Positions 1 to 11,615 of a stretch of DNA of 64,000 nt are shown here, one piece after another. Made by a program: the position numbers and the translations under genes. Source of the DNA: Croceitalea dokdonensis DOKDO 023 (lineage in GTDB: Bacteria; Bacteroidota; Bacteroidia; Flavobacteriales; Flavobacteriaceae). The stretch is from contig NZ_LDJX01000001.1 in the NCBI RefSeq assembly GCF_001306415.1, forward strand, positions 558,001 through 622,000, given 5' to 3'. Positions within the stretch are counted from its first letter, which is position 1. Every line of letters starts with the position of its first letter. Below the pieces are notes generated by a model. The model worked only from the letters and a program-made list of their open reading frames with translations. It was not told the DNA's origin and did not search any database.

Positions 1-1837
<1,837 letters not shown>

Positions 1838-2312
1838 GTGTATGTTATTATGCTTTCTATTTATATGCTATTATACTCGCCCTACATTGGTCAATCACTA
1901 TGCCATGACAAAAATTATGACAAGGTGACAGACCAATGGCCGTAATAGTGGTCCGTAAACTTTAAAACCAACAAGTTACTGACAGCCGTAATAGGAAAAA
2001 TGGCGGATATTCCAATATTCTTATAACCCGTTGTGTATTTTAAAAAAATCATCAAGTAGAAGGATTTATTCTGATGTAAGGGATAAAATTCGTTTTGAAA
2101 ATCAAAATACGTAAAGGGATACCTACAATTTAGCAGGATACACCACCCTGTGGTGAGGGAAGTGTTTTTATCTGCACCAAACATCTAACATACGTAGATA
2201 CCAAAATCAACATTTTGTATTGAACTAACTCATGTTCCTTTAACTGATTTTTTATTTGATTTACATGAAAATAAGACTAGGATTAATTCTTATAATGAAG
2301 TAACATTGGGGC
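1838..2312. other. Intergenic region between divergent dnaK and sdaA
   Basis: This 475-nt AT-rich gap must hold the divergent promoters of dnaK (minus) and sdaA (plus). On the minus strand there is a direct-repeat patch, CTGTCACCTTGTCA (1931-1918), about 80 nt before the dnaK start; a similar but weaker patch lies upstream of clpB. I see no clean TAnnTTTG element for either gene. An 89-codon reading frame at 1915-2184 (minus) has no recognisable features and covers the presumed promoter, so I do not call it a gene. No hairpin or RNA gene is apparent. Confidence 0.5.
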
Positions 2313-3737
2313 ATGGAATGTATCAGTGTTTTTGACATGCTTAAGATTGGGGTGGGTCCGTCCAGTTCCCATACCCTAGGGCCTTGGCGTGCAGCAGAAA
2401 GATGGATAGCAGAGTTAAAGGATGCACATATTTTTAATCAAGTAGTAGAGGTCAATGTACATTTATATGGTTCCTTATCCTTGACAGGAAAAGGCCATGC
2501 AACAGATACAGCCATAATTTTGGGATTACTGGGTACAGATCCTGTTCATGTCCCAATTGAAGCTATTACATCCCTATTGGAAGAAGTTGAAACCACACGG
2601 ACGTTGTTATTTGGTGGTATCATTCCCATACCGTTTGATAAAGCAAAGGCGATTACATTTAAACGTGAGTTTTTACCGTTTCATGCCAATGGTATGAAGT
2701 TCATTGCTACGCTTGCCAATGGTGAGTTCGCACAAGAAACTTATTATTCCATAGGAGGAGGTTTTGTAGTAATAGAAGAAAGACCCAACTCCAAAATAAA
2801 TAAGGCCGTTTTTAAATCCTTCCCCTATCCAATTACAACAGGCAATGAACTATTACAGTATTGCAAACAAGAACAGACCTCTATTTCTGATGTAGTATTG
2901 CGCAATGAGCGGTCCTTAAGAGGGGATGCCGAAATAGATACTGAAATACGCCATATATGGCACACCATGCTGGATTGTATGTACACCGGCTGCCATACCA
3001 AGGGAACTTTACCAGGCGGATTGAACGTTAAGCGGCGAGCCTTTGAAATACACGAAAAATTACATGGGAATGCGCCTTACAGCAATCCACAAGAGTGGTT
3101 AGAAAGTATTAGAAACACTACAGTTAGATTCCGACAAATCATTAAGTGGGTAAGTTGTTTTGCACTTGCCGTAAATGAGGTGAACGCATCCTTGGGACGT
3201 GTGGTAACGGCACCCACCAATGGCAGTGCTGGTGTTATACCAGCGGTGTTAATGTATTATTTAGTCATTGAAAACCATGATGGTGATTTTGATGATATCA
3301 AGAAATTTTTGTTGGTAGCCGGTGAAATTGGGAGCATTTTTAAAAAAGGGGCAACCATTTCTGCTGCTATGGGTGGGTGCCAAGCGGAAATTGGGGTATC
3401 TTCTTCCATGGCCGCAGGAGCACTTACAGAACTTATGGGCGGAACACCGGACCAAGTATTGATGGCCGCTGAAATTGCCATGGAACATCATCTAGGGCTT
3501 ACCTGTGACCCTATTGGGGGATTGGTGCAGGTTCCCTGTATTGAGCGTAATGCCATGGGGGCCATAAAAGCAATCAATGCGGCAGAACTTGCCATGGACG
3601 CAGACCCAAAAGATGCTAAAGTTCCCCTTGATAAGGTAGTGAATACCATGTGGGAAACCGCCAAGGATATGAATAGTAAATACAAAGAAACTTCTGAGGG
3701 TGGATTGGCCGTAGGGGTTTTTCTGAGTGATTGTTAA
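2313..3737 (+). CDS. sdaA: L-serine ammonia-lyase (L-serine dehydratase), iron-sulfur type, single chain
   Basis: Deaminates L-serine to pyruvate and ammonia in the cytoplasm using a [4Fe-4S] cluster, not PLP. The 474-residue chain has the SDH beta domain first ([18 protein letters not shown], residues 7-24) and the alpha catalytic domain after it. Three cysteines fit cluster ligands: Cys356 in GGCQAEIG, Cys398 in LTCDPIGG and Cys409 in VPCIERNA. The protein ends in a cysteine (Cys474), as in characterised enzymes whose terminal Cys caps the cluster in the resting state. The ATG at 2313 gives the normal N-terminus. It stands alone: dnaK is divergent and the next gene is convergent. The supply of serine links it loosely to glyA at 30.3 kb. 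The identification is very secure. Confidence 0.97.
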   Translation: MECISVFDMLKIGVGPSSSHTLGPWRAAERWIAELKDAHIFNQVVEVNVHLYGSLSLTGKGHATDTAIILGLLGTDPVHVPIEAITSLLEEVETTRTLLFGGIIPIPFDKAKAITFKREFLPFHANGMKFIATLANGEFAQETYYSIGGGFVVIEERPNSKINKAVFKSFPYPITTGNELLQYCKQEQTSISDVVLRNERSLRGDAEIDTEIRHIWHTMLDCMYTGCHTKGTLPGGLNVKRRAFEIHEKLHGNAPYSNPQEWLESIRNTTVRFRQIIKWVSCFALAVNEVNASLGRVVTAPTNGSAGVIPAVLMYYLVIENHDGDFDDIKKFLLVAGEIGSIFKKGATISAAMGGCQAEIGVSSSMAAGALTELMGGTPDQVLMAAEIAMEHHLGLTCDPIGGLVQVPCIERNAMGAIKAINAAELAMDADPKDAKVPLDKVVNTMWETAKDMNSKYKETSEGGLAVGVFLSDC

Positions 3738-3804
3738 AAGCTCTCCCGTCCGATAAAACAAAAAAGACCATAGTGCCGGAAGCAGCAACGATTTACTTTG
3801 GTTT

Positions 3805-4272
3805 TTACTCCTCAATGCCATTGCATCCTTCCCTCCCCCTGGTGTCAATGAGATAGACAATTTTCCAATCCCCATTGAAATTGACGAGCTGAAACGAATT
3901 AATGCCGCAATGGCTTAAGACATTGTTATACCAGAATTCATAACCCACCCAAGCGTTGGCCATGGTCCGGTCTTGTTGAATAGACCAGCTCGTTAATTTT
4001 TCCTGAAATTGAACGGAATCGGGAATACCAGTGATGGATACCATTAGTCTTTGGATGGGCATGGAAGAAAATGTTGTTTTTCCTGCACTGTCCCTGCCCG
4101 TTGTTTGGAGAAGTACATTATCTGCCAAAACCGACTTCATCAACACGGAATCTTGATTGTGAAAGCCCTCAAAAAACGTTTCTATGGTTGCTTTGATAGA
4201 TTTGAATGAGGTTTGGCCGTTTACGTTAGCAGACATGACAAGGCATATCAAGAGAAAAATAACCTTCTTCAT
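3805..4272 (-). CDS. Secreted NTF2-like (SnoaL-type) protein
   Basis: Small exported protein with an NTF2-like cone fold, inferred from the pattern of an N-terminal helix (IKATIETFFEGFHNQDS), a middle segment ending in Trp-rich strands, and a C-terminal FNGDWKIVYLIDT strand typical of SnoaL-like proteins. I chose the ATG at 4272 because it begins MKKVIFLLICLVMSANVNGQ, a compact signal peptide cleaved near GQ-T; the frame is open upstream to 4323 (another Met at 4302), but that would add 17 charged residues before it. Mature length is about 135 residues. The family includes both enzymes and binding proteins, and nothing here fixes a substrate. It is convergent with sdaA and divergent from panB. 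Confidence 0.75.
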   Translation of the reverse strand: MKKVIFLLICLVMSANVNGQTSFKSIKATIETFFEGFHNQDSVLMKSVLADNVLLQTTGRDSAGKTTFSSMPIQRLMVSITGIPDSVQFQEKLTSWSIQQDRTMANAWVGYEFWYNNVLSHCGINSFQLVNFNGDWKIVYLIDTRGREGCNGIEE

Positions 4273-4526
4273 CATCCATATAATTTTTAATCCTTTATAC
4301 ATTTTGACTTGTTTAAACCACAATATCCCAGACTGACAGAATTTTAGTTACCAAAATAGAATTGAGAACGGTTTCTCTAGTTGAAATTTTGATTTTCGAT
4401 ACAAATTTCAATGCGTATGTGAGTTTAAATGACTTAAATCTGTAAAATTCATCAAAATGCCGAAAGCGTATATTTAAGTGAAATTTAAACAAAACTACTT
4501 ACATTTAGGCCACAAAAATCCAATAC

Positions 4527-5345
4527 ATGTCTACTGCCAAAAAAGAATATAAAAGGGTCACGGTAAAATCCTTGGTTGAAATGAAACAGAACGGGGAGAA
4601 AATTTCCATGCTAACCGCTTACGACTATTCCATGGCCAAGATCGTAGATGCGGCAAATGTGGACGTGATTCTCGTTGGGGATTCCGCAAGCAATGTCATG
4701 GCCGGTCATGAAACCACCTTACCCATTACCCTCGATCAAATGATCTATCACGCTAGCTCCGTGGTGCGGGCGGCCAACAGGGCACTCATTGTTGTTGATA
4801 TTCCCTTTGGAAGTTACCAAAGTGACTCCAAAGAAGCCTTGCGGTCTGCCATACGCATCATGAAGGAAAGTGGCGGTCATGCAGTAAAGGTAGAAGGTGG
4901 CGCGGAAATCAAGGATTCCGTTAAACGTATCATTGGTGCGGGCATTCCCGTAATGGGCCATCTGGGATTAACGCCCCAATCCATTTATAAATTTGGCACC
5001 TACACCGTTAGGGCCAAAGAAGTGGCCGAGGCAGAAAAATTAAAGGAAGACGCCAAAATGTTGGAAAAAATGGGGTGCTTTGGGCTGGTTTTGGAAAAAA
5101 TACCTGCCAAACTGGCAAAAGAGGTTGCTGAAAGTGTCGCTATCCCTGTTATTGGTATTGGTGCAGGAAATGGGGTTGATGGGCAAGTACTTGTAGTGCA
5201 TGACCTTTTGGGAATGACCCATGAATTTAACCCAAGGTTTCTAAGGCGCTATATGAGTCTCTATGATGATATGAGCGCCGCCATCGGTCAGTATGTAGCT
5301 GATGTAAAAGAAAAGGACTTCCCAAATAAAAATGAGCAGTATTAG
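4527..5345 (+). CDS. panB: 3-methyl-2-oxobutanoate hydroxymethyltransferase
   Basis: Transfers a hydroxymethyl group from 5,10-methylene-THF to 2-oxoisovalerate to give ketopantoate, the first committed step of pantothenate and CoA synthesis. The 272-residue length is normal. Characteristic blocks are visible: [26 protein letters not shown] (residues about 28-53, with the metal-binding Asp), [10 protein letters not shown] (about 116-125), [11 protein letters not shown] (about 142-152), and [18 protein letters not shown] (about 207-224). The next gene starts 23 nt downstream on the same strand, so it is probably cotranscribed with the pseudouridine synthase. CoA synthesis genes coaE and coaBC occur later in the window but are not linked to it. 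Identification is secure. Confidence 0.97.
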   Translation: MSTAKKEYKRVTVKSLVEMKQNGEKISMLTAYDYSMAKIVDAANVDVILVGDSASNVMAGHETTLPITLDQMIYHASSVVRAANRALIVVDIPFGSYQSDSKEALRSAIRIMKESGGHAVKVEGGAEIKDSVKRIIGAGIPVMGHLGLTPQSIYKFGTYTVRAKEVAEAEKLKEDAKMLEKMGCFGLVLEKIPAKLAKEVAESVAIPVIGIGAGNGVDGQVLVVHDLLGMTHEFNPRFLRRYMSLYDDMSAAIGQYVADVKEKDFPNKNEQY

Positions 5346-5368
5346 CTCGGCAACAAATACCCACCTCT

Positions 5369-6070
5369 ATGCTTTCACAACACTCCAATAAGGAGAACCT
5401 GCAGGTTCTCCATGAAGATAACCATATCATTGTGGTAAATAAAAGGCCCGGAGATATTGTTCAAGGAGACAAAACTGGGGATGTTCCACTGAGTGAAACA
5501 GTTAAAGACTATTTAAAATATCAATACAACAAACCTGGGAACGTGTATTTAGGGGTAGTACATCGGCTGGATAGACCAACTTCCGGTATTCTGGTTTTTG
5601 CAAAAACATCCAAAGCACTGCCCAGATTAAATGCCTTATTCGCGGAGGGTAAAACAAAAAAAACCTACTGGGCCGTGGTCAAAAATAGGCCAAACAAAGA
5701 AACGGAAACTCTTGAGCATTGGTTGGTACGCAACCCTAAACAAAACAAATCTTACGCCCACACAAAGCAGGTTCCAGACAGTAAAAAAGCCATTTTAAGC
5801 TACCGTATCCTTAAAACCATGGACAACTATACGTTATTGGAAATAGATTTAAAAACTGGGAGACACCACCAAATTAGGGCACAACTGGCTGCCATAGGTT
5901 GTGCTATTAAAGGCGATTTAAAATACGGTGCACAACGCAGTAATAAAAATGGAAGTATCCATTTACACGCAAGGCAGCTAACGTTTACACACCCTGTTAA
6001 AAAAGAAGACATACATTTTTCCGCGCCGCCACCAAAGGACCCCATTTGGGACGCTTGCCTTCAAGGTTAA
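5369..6070 (+). CDS. RluA-family RNA pseudouridine synthase
   Basis: Isomerises specific uridines to pseudouridine in rRNA or tRNA. The catalytic-aspartate block HRLDRPTSGILVFAKT lies at residues about 70-85, and KTGRHHQIRAQLAAIG near 166-181 is the second conserved block of the family. At 233 residues it lacks an N-terminal S4 domain, which places it with short RluA/TruC/RluC-like enzymes; the target base cannot be told from sequence. The ATG at 5369 follows panB by 23 nt and suggests one transcript. Typical proteins of this size in Bacteroidota carry only the catalytic domain, so no truncation is implied. Confidence 0.92.
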   Translation: MLSQHSNKENLQVLHEDNHIIVVNKRPGDIVQGDKTGDVPLSETVKDYLKYQYNKPGNVYLGVVHRLDRPTSGILVFAKTSKALPRLNALFAEGKTKKTYWAVVKNRPNKETETLEHWLVRNPKQNKSYAHTKQVPDSKKAILSYRILKTMDNYTLLEIDLKTGRHHQIRAQLAAIGCAIKGDLKYGAQRSNKNGSIHLHARQLTFTHPVKKEDIHFSAPPPKDPIWDACLQG

Positions 6071-6105
6071 CGTGATTTGCCTATTTTTACAAAAACACTA
6101 CCCTC

Positions 6106-6627
6106 ATGAAATATTTCTTCGTCACTATCGCCTTTATGTTACCTTTTGGTTGCGGCAGCTACAACACAATCGATAGCTTTTATGAAATCCATAAAAATGA
6201 TGACCAAGTAACGGCGGTAAGGGTGCCTAAGTTTATGTTTAGTTTATTGTCCAAAATGTCACCGGAAATGCAAAGTTTGATTGGAAATACCCGAGACCTA
6301 AGATATATGAAGTTTCCAAGCGTTACGCCCTCACAAACCAATTTCTTGAACGACCAAATGAACGCTTTTGGCTCCGGTTCGTTTATTGAGGTGTTCCGAA
6401 AAAATGACGAGAGTAAAAGAAACGTGGTTTCCATCCGTGAAAGGCGAGATGTAGTAAAAGAAATCCTTATTTACAACAATGACAATGTTTTTGGTTCCTT
6501 TCTATATTTCAACGGCAACTTTGACCCGAACCAAGTTAGAAAATTAGCCAATAACAACAACTTTCAAGAATTATCCAATACCCTAGTCCCCCAATTAAAC
6601 CTAAACCAACCCGTAATAGAGGACTAA
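6106..6627 (+). CDS. DUF4252 domain lipoprotein
   Basis: The 173-residue protein begins MKYFFVTIAFMLPFGCGS, a short signal peptide with Cys16 as probable lipidation site. The rest matches my memory of DUF4252, a Bacteroidota-specific family: IDSFYEIHKNDDQVTAVRVPKFMFSLL right after the lipobox, then a block with RYMKFP. Function of the family is not established. It follows the pseudouridine synthase by 35 nt on the same strand and could share its transcript; a TATTTTTA sequence about 20 nt before the ATG is a weak candidate promoter of its own. It ends convergent to the EamA gene with a 60-nt gap and no clear terminator. Confidence 0.8.
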   Translation: MKYFFVTIAFMLPFGCGSYNTIDSFYEIHKNDDQVTAVRVPKFMFSLLSKMSPEMQSLIGNTRDLRYMKFPSVTPSQTNFLNDQMNAFGSGSFIEVFRKNDESKRNVVSIRERRDVVKEILIYNNDNVFGSFLYFNGNFDPNQVRKLANNNNFQELSNTLVPQLNLNQPVIED

Positions 6628-6687
6628 CGTTTTAATACATCAACTTACTATCTTCTTTGCTGTTGGTACAAGGTTAAAAATCATCGT

Positions 6688-7554
6688 TTAATTGGTGTAC
6701 GATCTTGCACTTTCTATTACTACGGAACCTAAAATTAACATCCCGCCTACAAGGGTCATAGGTTCTGGAATTTCATTTAAAAAAATGGCGGCAATGATAA
6801 TCCCAAAAACAGGCTGAATGCTGCTTAAGATACTTGCAGTGGTAATGGTAAAGTGTTTAAAGCTATTTAGAAACAGCGTGTGGCCAATGGCCGTGGTAAG
6901 GATGGCGAGGGTAAATAAACCGTGCCATTGTGCTTTTAAAGGGGTTAAATCATAATAAAAAAACACCGGCGATAAGACAAGTGTAATTACCCCAAGTTGT
7001 ACACACATTAAGGTAGATCCGTTATGCTGTTTCACTTGCTTTTTTAACAAGATATTTCTTAAGGCGTAAAAAAGTGCGGACATCAGCCCTATACCTACGG
7101 CAATGGTATTGGAATCATCCAAATTAAAACTTGGCACTAAAAAATATATCCCAGCCAAAACCAAGCCACCCAAAAGCAAATGAATATTCTCAAACTTGGT
7201 CTTGAGCAACAACGGCTCCAGAAAAGATGTTAAAATGGGGTAGGTAAATAGGGAAAGCATACCTATGGCCACATTAGAAAGCTTTAAGGCATAGAAATAC
7301 GTAATCCAATGCAAGCCTAAAAAAAGACCGCTTGTCACCACAGGAAAAATGGATTCTTTTTTCAACAAAAAGGAAAAACCACGGTAGCGGCAATAAGCAA
7401 ACAGAACAAGGCCTGCCAAAAGTGATCTCCCTGCAATCGTAAGTGGTACCGGTAAATCAATAAACCTGCCCAATGCACCCGAGGTGCTGACGAATACCAT
7501 CGCAAGATTTATTTGTAGCAGATGGGTTAATGAGGTCTTATTAGCTTTCAACAT
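6688..7554 (-). CDS. EamA-family (drug/metabolite superfamily) transporter
   Basis: Inner-membrane exporter of the DMT superfamily with ten predicted helices in two five-helix EamA repeats, 288 residues, which is the family norm. The first repeat contains SLLAGLVLFAYCRYRG and GLFLGLHWITYFYAL; the second ends with the conserved block of the form FxPVFGxIxAxIFLNE (here SIQPVFGIIIAAIFLNEIPE), the strongest signature. Members export amino acids, nucleotides or other metabolites; the substrate cannot be predicted. The start codon is directly next to the stop codon of the 514-residue gene upstream (7555), so the two are surely translated from one mRNA. Confidence 0.92.
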   Translation of the reverse strand: MLKANKTSLTHLLQINLAMVFVSTSGALGRFIDLPVPLTIAGRSLLAGLVLFAYCRYRGFSFLLKKESIFPVVTSGLFLGLHWITYFYALKLSNVAIGMLSLFTYPILTSFLEPLLLKTKFENIHLLLGGLVLAGIYFLVPSFNLDDSNTIAVGIGLMSALFYALRNILLKKQVKQHNGSTLMCVQLGVITLVLSPVFFYYDLTPLKAQWHGLFTLAILTTAIGHTLFLNSFKHFTITTASILSSIQPVFGIIIAAIFLNEIPEPMTLVGGMLILGSVVIESARSYTN

Positions 7555-9099
7555 TTATCGGGTTATGGCCTGCGCCTTTAGTCTAATAACCTCTTTTACA
7601 GGTTTTCCCGTCAAATGGCTCTCTAACCAAGACAGGACGTCCAGATAAAGAAAGGCCCTTTTTTCGTAGGGATGGTGTTCATACTTTTTAAGTTCATCAT
7701 ATAATTTCCGAAATTCATTTTTTAGATCCGTGGGATAAATATCCCCCAAACCTCTCAGGAATTTGATCATCTCTTTCTGCACCGCTTGCAAGTCATTCAT
7801 TTTTAACAAGAATTTGTAGGTGCTCTTTAGCTGAACCTCAAGATGGTAGTCCATACCGGCCTCATAGTGGGCCACCAGACTTAAGACCCTGGCAAAACAC
7901 ATGAGATCCTCTCGCATTTTTAAGTTCTTATTGCTTATGATTCGTTTTAGGTAGGCTATACAATTCTTGTTATCCCCGTTTCCAAAATACAGGCACGCAA
8001 TCTTATAATAGAGCAGCATAATATGGTGCTCGTCTATGCGGTCTTTATGTTTCTTGATACCATACTCCACAATGTTCACCAAGTACAGCCCCTTCTCAAA
8101 GGTACCTTCCAGAAAATGGAGGTTTAACCTGTTGGAGTTGATATAAAGAAAGGCTAAGGAAGTGATGTTGTCATTTTTTGGGAAGGACTTATCCTTACTC
8201 CAATTTTCCAATCGCTCTAGGGTATCCTTGAATTGGGAAGGGTATTTCACGTAAAACAAAGACTCCAATAAATAGTGGTTTCCTTTTAAAAAGAATACGG
8301 GATTTAACCCTATCATCTCTTCATTTTCATAAAACAGGTCTACCCATTTTGTTGCATATTTATAAGAGGATAGGAAGTCTTGGGTTAAGAAACTATACCA
8401 TAAATGTGCTTTGTACAACCACAATTTTTCCCTAAAACCAAGGTCTTCCATCCGGTAATTGGGCAATTGTTTCTCAAAATAATTGCGCACCTGTTGTAAA
8501 TCCTCATCATTCCGCACATATCCTACCTTGAGCATCATACCGTAAAGCTGTAAAGACAGGTTGGATAATTTACTGGTCATGGCATTTTGGGAAGAAAGTG
8601 TTTTTGCCTGCACCGCCAGTTCATCTGCCCTAGCCGGTATGCTTCTTGTAATGTACTGCGTTTCTATAATCTTCTCCAGCTCCACGATTTCGTAGGCCAC
8701 ATTTTTTTCTTCATGCTCTATAGCAACACTCTTGACCTTGTCCAAAATCTTTAAGGCCTGTTTGTAAAGTCCTTTTTGATACAATATCGTTGCAAAATCC
8801 AATTGCTCCCTAATTTGTACCCGGATGTTCTGATTCACAGGATTTAGACGAAGACTTACTAAGATTTGTTTATACAGGTGTGCCTTTAAATTGGACAGTT
8901 GTGATTTTTTTACGATTCCGCTGTCCAAAATCTGCTTTTCATGATACCCCTTCATTTTATCCAAAAGATTGAACAAGGCCAAGAATTTGGCATCGGTGTT
9001 TACCCCTAGGCGACCCACATACAGCTTAAATTGCCGTTTTTCCGATTTAGAAAGGGATTTTACCAATATGAACAAAGCGTCCTTCTGGGTATTTGTCAT
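7555..9099 (-). CDS. Large helical protein of unknown function
   Basis: I do not recognise a named domain. The 514 residues have no signal peptide or membrane segment and look all-helical, with the repeated pattern of paired amphipathic helices found in TPR-like solenoids (for example LYQKGLYKQALKILDKVKS near residue 111). The N-terminal 90 residues (KDALFILVKSLSKSEKRQFKLY, later KSQLSNLKAHLYKQILVSLR) are the most regular part. Similar conserved cytoplasmic proteins occur across Flavobacteriaceae without known function. It sits first in a two-gene minus-strand unit with the EamA transporter, to which it abuts without a base between, and is divergent from leuA. A scaffold or regulator role is only a guess. 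Confidence 0.75.
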   Translation of the reverse strand: MTNTQKDALFILVKSLSKSEKRQFKLYVGRLGVNTDAKFLALFNLLDKMKGYHEKQILDSGIVKKSQLSNLKAHLYKQILVSLRLNPVNQNIRVQIREQLDFATILYQKGLYKQALKILDKVKSVAIEHEEKNVAYEIVELEKIIETQYITRSIPARADELAVQAKTLSSQNAMTSKLSNLSLQLYGMMLKVGYVRNDEDLQQVRNYFEKQLPNYRMEDLGFREKLWLYKAHLWYSFLTQDFLSSYKYATKWVDLFYENEEMIGLNPVFFLKGNHYLLESLFYVKYPSQFKDTLERLENWSKDKSFPKNDNITSLAFLYINSNRLNLHFLEGTFEKGLYLVNIVEYGIKKHKDRIDEHHIMLLYYKIACLYFGNGDNKNCIAYLKRIISNKNLKMREDLMCFARVLSLVAHYEAGMDYHLEVQLKSTYKFLLKMNDLQAVQKEMIKFLRGLGDIYPTDLKNEFRKLYDELKKYEHHPYEKRAFLYLDVLSWLESHLTGKPVKEVIRLKAQAITR

Positions 9100-9245
9100 C
9101 GTAAAAATTATTATTTATAACGTTGATTAACAATGCTTTATCTATTCCTAAAAACTATTTAACGTTGTAATGGCACACAAGGCACCACTACACCTGAAAA
9201 GGGGTACTTTATCTTCGTAAGTGCCCGTGAAAATTTCAAAAAATA

Positions 9246-10418
9246 ATGAGTAAAGATAAGGTACAAATATTTGATACAACACTAAGGGACGGTGAGCAAG
9301 TACCCGGCTGTAAACTTGACACCAAGCAAAAACTAGTGATTGCTGAGAGACTGGATTCCTTAGGTGTTGATGTCATAGAGGCAGGCTTTCCCATTTCCAG
9401 CCCTGGAGATTTTAAATCCGTACAAGAAATTGCCGCTCTTGTAAATAATGCTACCGTTTGCGGGCTTACGCGCTCTGTAAAAAAAGATATTGAAGTAGCT
9501 GCGGAGGCCATAAAAGGTGCTAAAAGACCTAGAATACATACGGGTATTGGGACATCTGAATCGCACATCAAACATAAATTTAAATCAACCCAAGAAGATA
9601 TTATAGAGCGCGCTGTTGCTGCCGTTGCCTATGCCAAGACATTTGTGGAAGATGTAGAATTTTATGCTGAGGATGCTGGGCGTACGGATAACGAATATTT
9701 GGCACGTGTTTGCGAAGCCGTTATAAAGGCAGGTGCCACGGTACTCAATATCCCGGATACCACAGGCTATTGCCTTCCGGAGGAATACGGGACAAAAATA
9801 AAATACCTTAAAGAAAATGTGACGGGGATTGATAAGGCCATTTTGTCCTGTCATTGCCACAACGATCTGGGTTTGGCCACAGCAAACTCCATTGCAGGGG
9901 TAATTAACGGGGCTAGGCAGATAGAGTGTACCATCAATGGTATAGGGGAACGTGCGGGAAACACTTCTTTGGAGGAAGTGGTCATGATACTTAGACAGCA
10001 TCCTGATTTAAATTTGGATACCAACATCAACAGTAAATTGCTATACGATACCAGCCTTATGGTGTCCGATAAAATGGGCATGGTGGTACAGCCCAACAAA
10101 GCCATTGTAGGCTCCAATGCATTTGCCCATAGCTCCGGGATACACCAAGATGGGGTAATCAAAAACAGGGAAACCTATGAGATCATTGACCCAAAAGATG
10201 TGGGTGTGAGTGAATCTTCCATTGTGCTTACAGCTAGGAGCGGAAGGGCAGCACTAGCCTATCGTGCCAAAAATGTAGGCTATGAACTTACCAAGCTTCA
10301 ACTGGATGCGGTATATGATAACTTTCTAAAATTTGCCGATCGCAAAAAAGAAATTGTTGATGCAGATATCCACGAAATTATAGAGACAAGTCAAATAGAT
10401 ATGTCTAATTTGGCTTAA
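9246..10418 (+). CDS. leuA: 2-isopropylmalate synthase, short form
   Basis: HMGL-like TIM-barrel enzyme that condenses acetyl-CoA with 2-ketoisovalerate to 2-isopropylmalate. The metal and substrate motif [17 protein letters not shown] is at residues 9-25, the metal-binding [15 protein letters not shown] near 200-214, and [16 protein letters not shown] near 231-246. At 390 residues it lacks the C-terminal regulatory LeuA dimer domain that gives leucine feedback in the 500-residue form; the short form is common in Bacteroidota. The related homocitrate and citramalate synthases share these motifs, so substrate is inferred from the adjacent leuB, 9 nt downstream. A weak -7 element (TATCTTCG) lies about 32 nt upstream. 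leuC and leuD are absent. Confidence 0.85.
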   Translation: MSKDKVQIFDTTLRDGEQVPGCKLDTKQKLVIAERLDSLGVDVIEAGFPISSPGDFKSVQEIAALVNNATVCGLTRSVKKDIEVAAEAIKGAKRPRIHTGIGTSESHIKHKFKSTQEDIIERAVAAVAYAKTFVEDVEFYAEDAGRTDNEYLARVCEAVIKAGATVLNIPDTTGYCLPEEYGTKIKYLKENVTGIDKAILSCHCHNDLGLATANSIAGVINGARQIECTINGIGERAGNTSLEEVVMILRQHPDLNLDTNINSKLLYDTSLMVSDKMGMVVQPNKAIVGSNAFAHSSGIHQDGVIKNRETYEIIDPKDVGVSESSIVLTARSGRAALAYRAKNVGYELTKLQLDAVYDNFLKFADRKKEIVDADIHEIIETSQIDMSNLA

Positions 10419-10427
10419 AATGTGGTT

Positions 10428-11546
10428 ATGAATTTAAAAATTGCGGTATTGCCAGGGGACGGAATTGGTCCAGAGGTCATACAACAAGCCATACGTTGCC
10501 TAGAGGCCATTGAGGAAAGCTTTGACCATACCTTTAGCTATAAGGAAGCGGCCGTGGGCGCACTTGGTATAGAAACCGTAAATGACCCCCTACCCCAAAA
10601 AACCCTTGAACTTTGTAAAAATTCTGACGCCATTCTTTTTGGGGCTATTGGCAACCGGCAATTTGATCATAATTTAGACACTAGACTACGTCCAGAGCAT
10701 GGCTTATTAAAATTAAGAAAGGAGCTTGATCTTTTTGCCAATATTAGACCGGTAAAGGCCTATAAGCCACTTTATGACCGGTCCCCTCTTAAAAAACATA
10801 TTGTTGAGAATACCGACTTTATTATATACCGGGAGCTTACCGGGGGCATTTATTTTGGGGAGAAAAAAACTTGGGACCAGGGCAGAAAAGCTTCGGATGT
10901 TTGTGAATACAGTGAAAAGGAAATTAGCCGGATTGCGCACTTAGCTTTTAAATCCGCTAGAAACAGAAGAAAAAAACTAACCCTTATCGACAAGGCCAAT
11001 GTCCTGGAATCGTCCTTGCTATGGCGGCGTGTGGTTAGCGCTATTGGCGAAAGCTATCCGGAGGTAAACTTGGAATTTTGCTATGTAGACCATGCGGCCA
11101 TGCGCCTGGTATTGCAACCCAATTCCTTTGACGTGATTTTAACAGATAACATGTTTGGCGATATTTTATCTGATGAGGCCAGTGTAATTAGTGGAACCAT
11201 CGGTCTTTTACCTTCGGCGTCCATAGGTGCAAAAAATGTATTGTTCGAGCCTATTCACGGTAGTTTCTCAACAGCTAAAGGAAAGAACATAGCCAACCCT
11301 ATAGCCGCCATATTATCGGCTGCTATGTTGTTGGAACATTTTTCCCTTTTTGAGGAGGCCATGGTGATTCGTGAGGGGGTAGACAGGGCTCTGACCAAAG
11401 GAATTGTAACTCCAGATGTAAATAACAAAACCAAATACGGTACCTCCCATGTTGGTGACTTTATTGCAGATTTCATCGTGGACCATCATGATGAGGTCAC
11501 CATGAACGATGAAAATATTGGATTGGGCAGATCTACCATTATCTAG
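10428..11546 (+). CDS. leuB: 3-isopropylmalate dehydrogenase
   Basis: NAD-dependent oxidative decarboxylase of the IDH/IPMDH family, acting on 3-isopropylmalate. LPGDGIGPEVIQQA is at residues 7-20. Substrate arginines are present in RPEHGLLKLRKELDLFANIRP and RELTGGIYFGEK, the catalytic Lys in DKANVLESSLLWRRV, and metal-binding aspartates in LTDNMFGDILSDEASV. The NAD-binding loop reads FEPIHGSFSTAKGKNIANP, as in other Bacteroidota enzymes. I chose the ATG at 10428 over the in-frame GTG at 10422, since MNLKIAVLPGDG is the usual N-terminus. It follows leuA by 9 nt. The sequence looks a little more divergent than a standard leucine-pathway LeuB, so a paralogous role is possible. Confidence 0.87.
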   Translation: MNLKIAVLPGDGIGPEVIQQAIRCLEAIEESFDHTFSYKEAAVGALGIETVNDPLPQKTLELCKNSDAILFGAIGNRQFDHNLDTRLRPEHGLLKLRKELDLFANIRPVKAYKPLYDRSPLKKHIVENTDFIIYRELTGGIYFGEKKTWDQGRKASDVCEYSEKEISRIAHLAFKSARNRRKKLTLIDKANVLESSLLWRRVVSAIGESYPEVNLEFCYVDHAAMRLVLQPNSFDVILTDNMFGDILSDEASVISGTIGLLPSASIGAKNVLFEPIHGSFSTAKGKNIANPIAAILSAAMLLEHFSLFEEAMVIREGVDRALTKGIVTPDVNNKTKYGTSHVGDFIADFIVDHHDEVTMNDENIGLGRSTII

Positions 11547-11615
11547 CACCTTATGGGGTCCCGCGCTAATTGTAAGCGATAAAATCTAACTGCCCACCAT
11601 AGTGGACCCTGCACG

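Noticed and set aside
1838-1960. TTGACC and TATAAT sequences upstream of dnaK as an E. coli-like promoter
   Set aside because: The spacing is 13 nt, too short, and Bacteroidota use a different consensus.
1915-2184. 89-codon minus-strand frame between dnaK and sdaA
   Set aside because: No recognisable motif, composition like noncoding AT-rich DNA, and it covers the region where the dnaK promoter must lie.
11547-11615. GGGTCC and GGACCC inverted repeat after leuB as terminator
   Set aside because: The arms are about 45 nt apart with no T-run, so a terminator is not credible.
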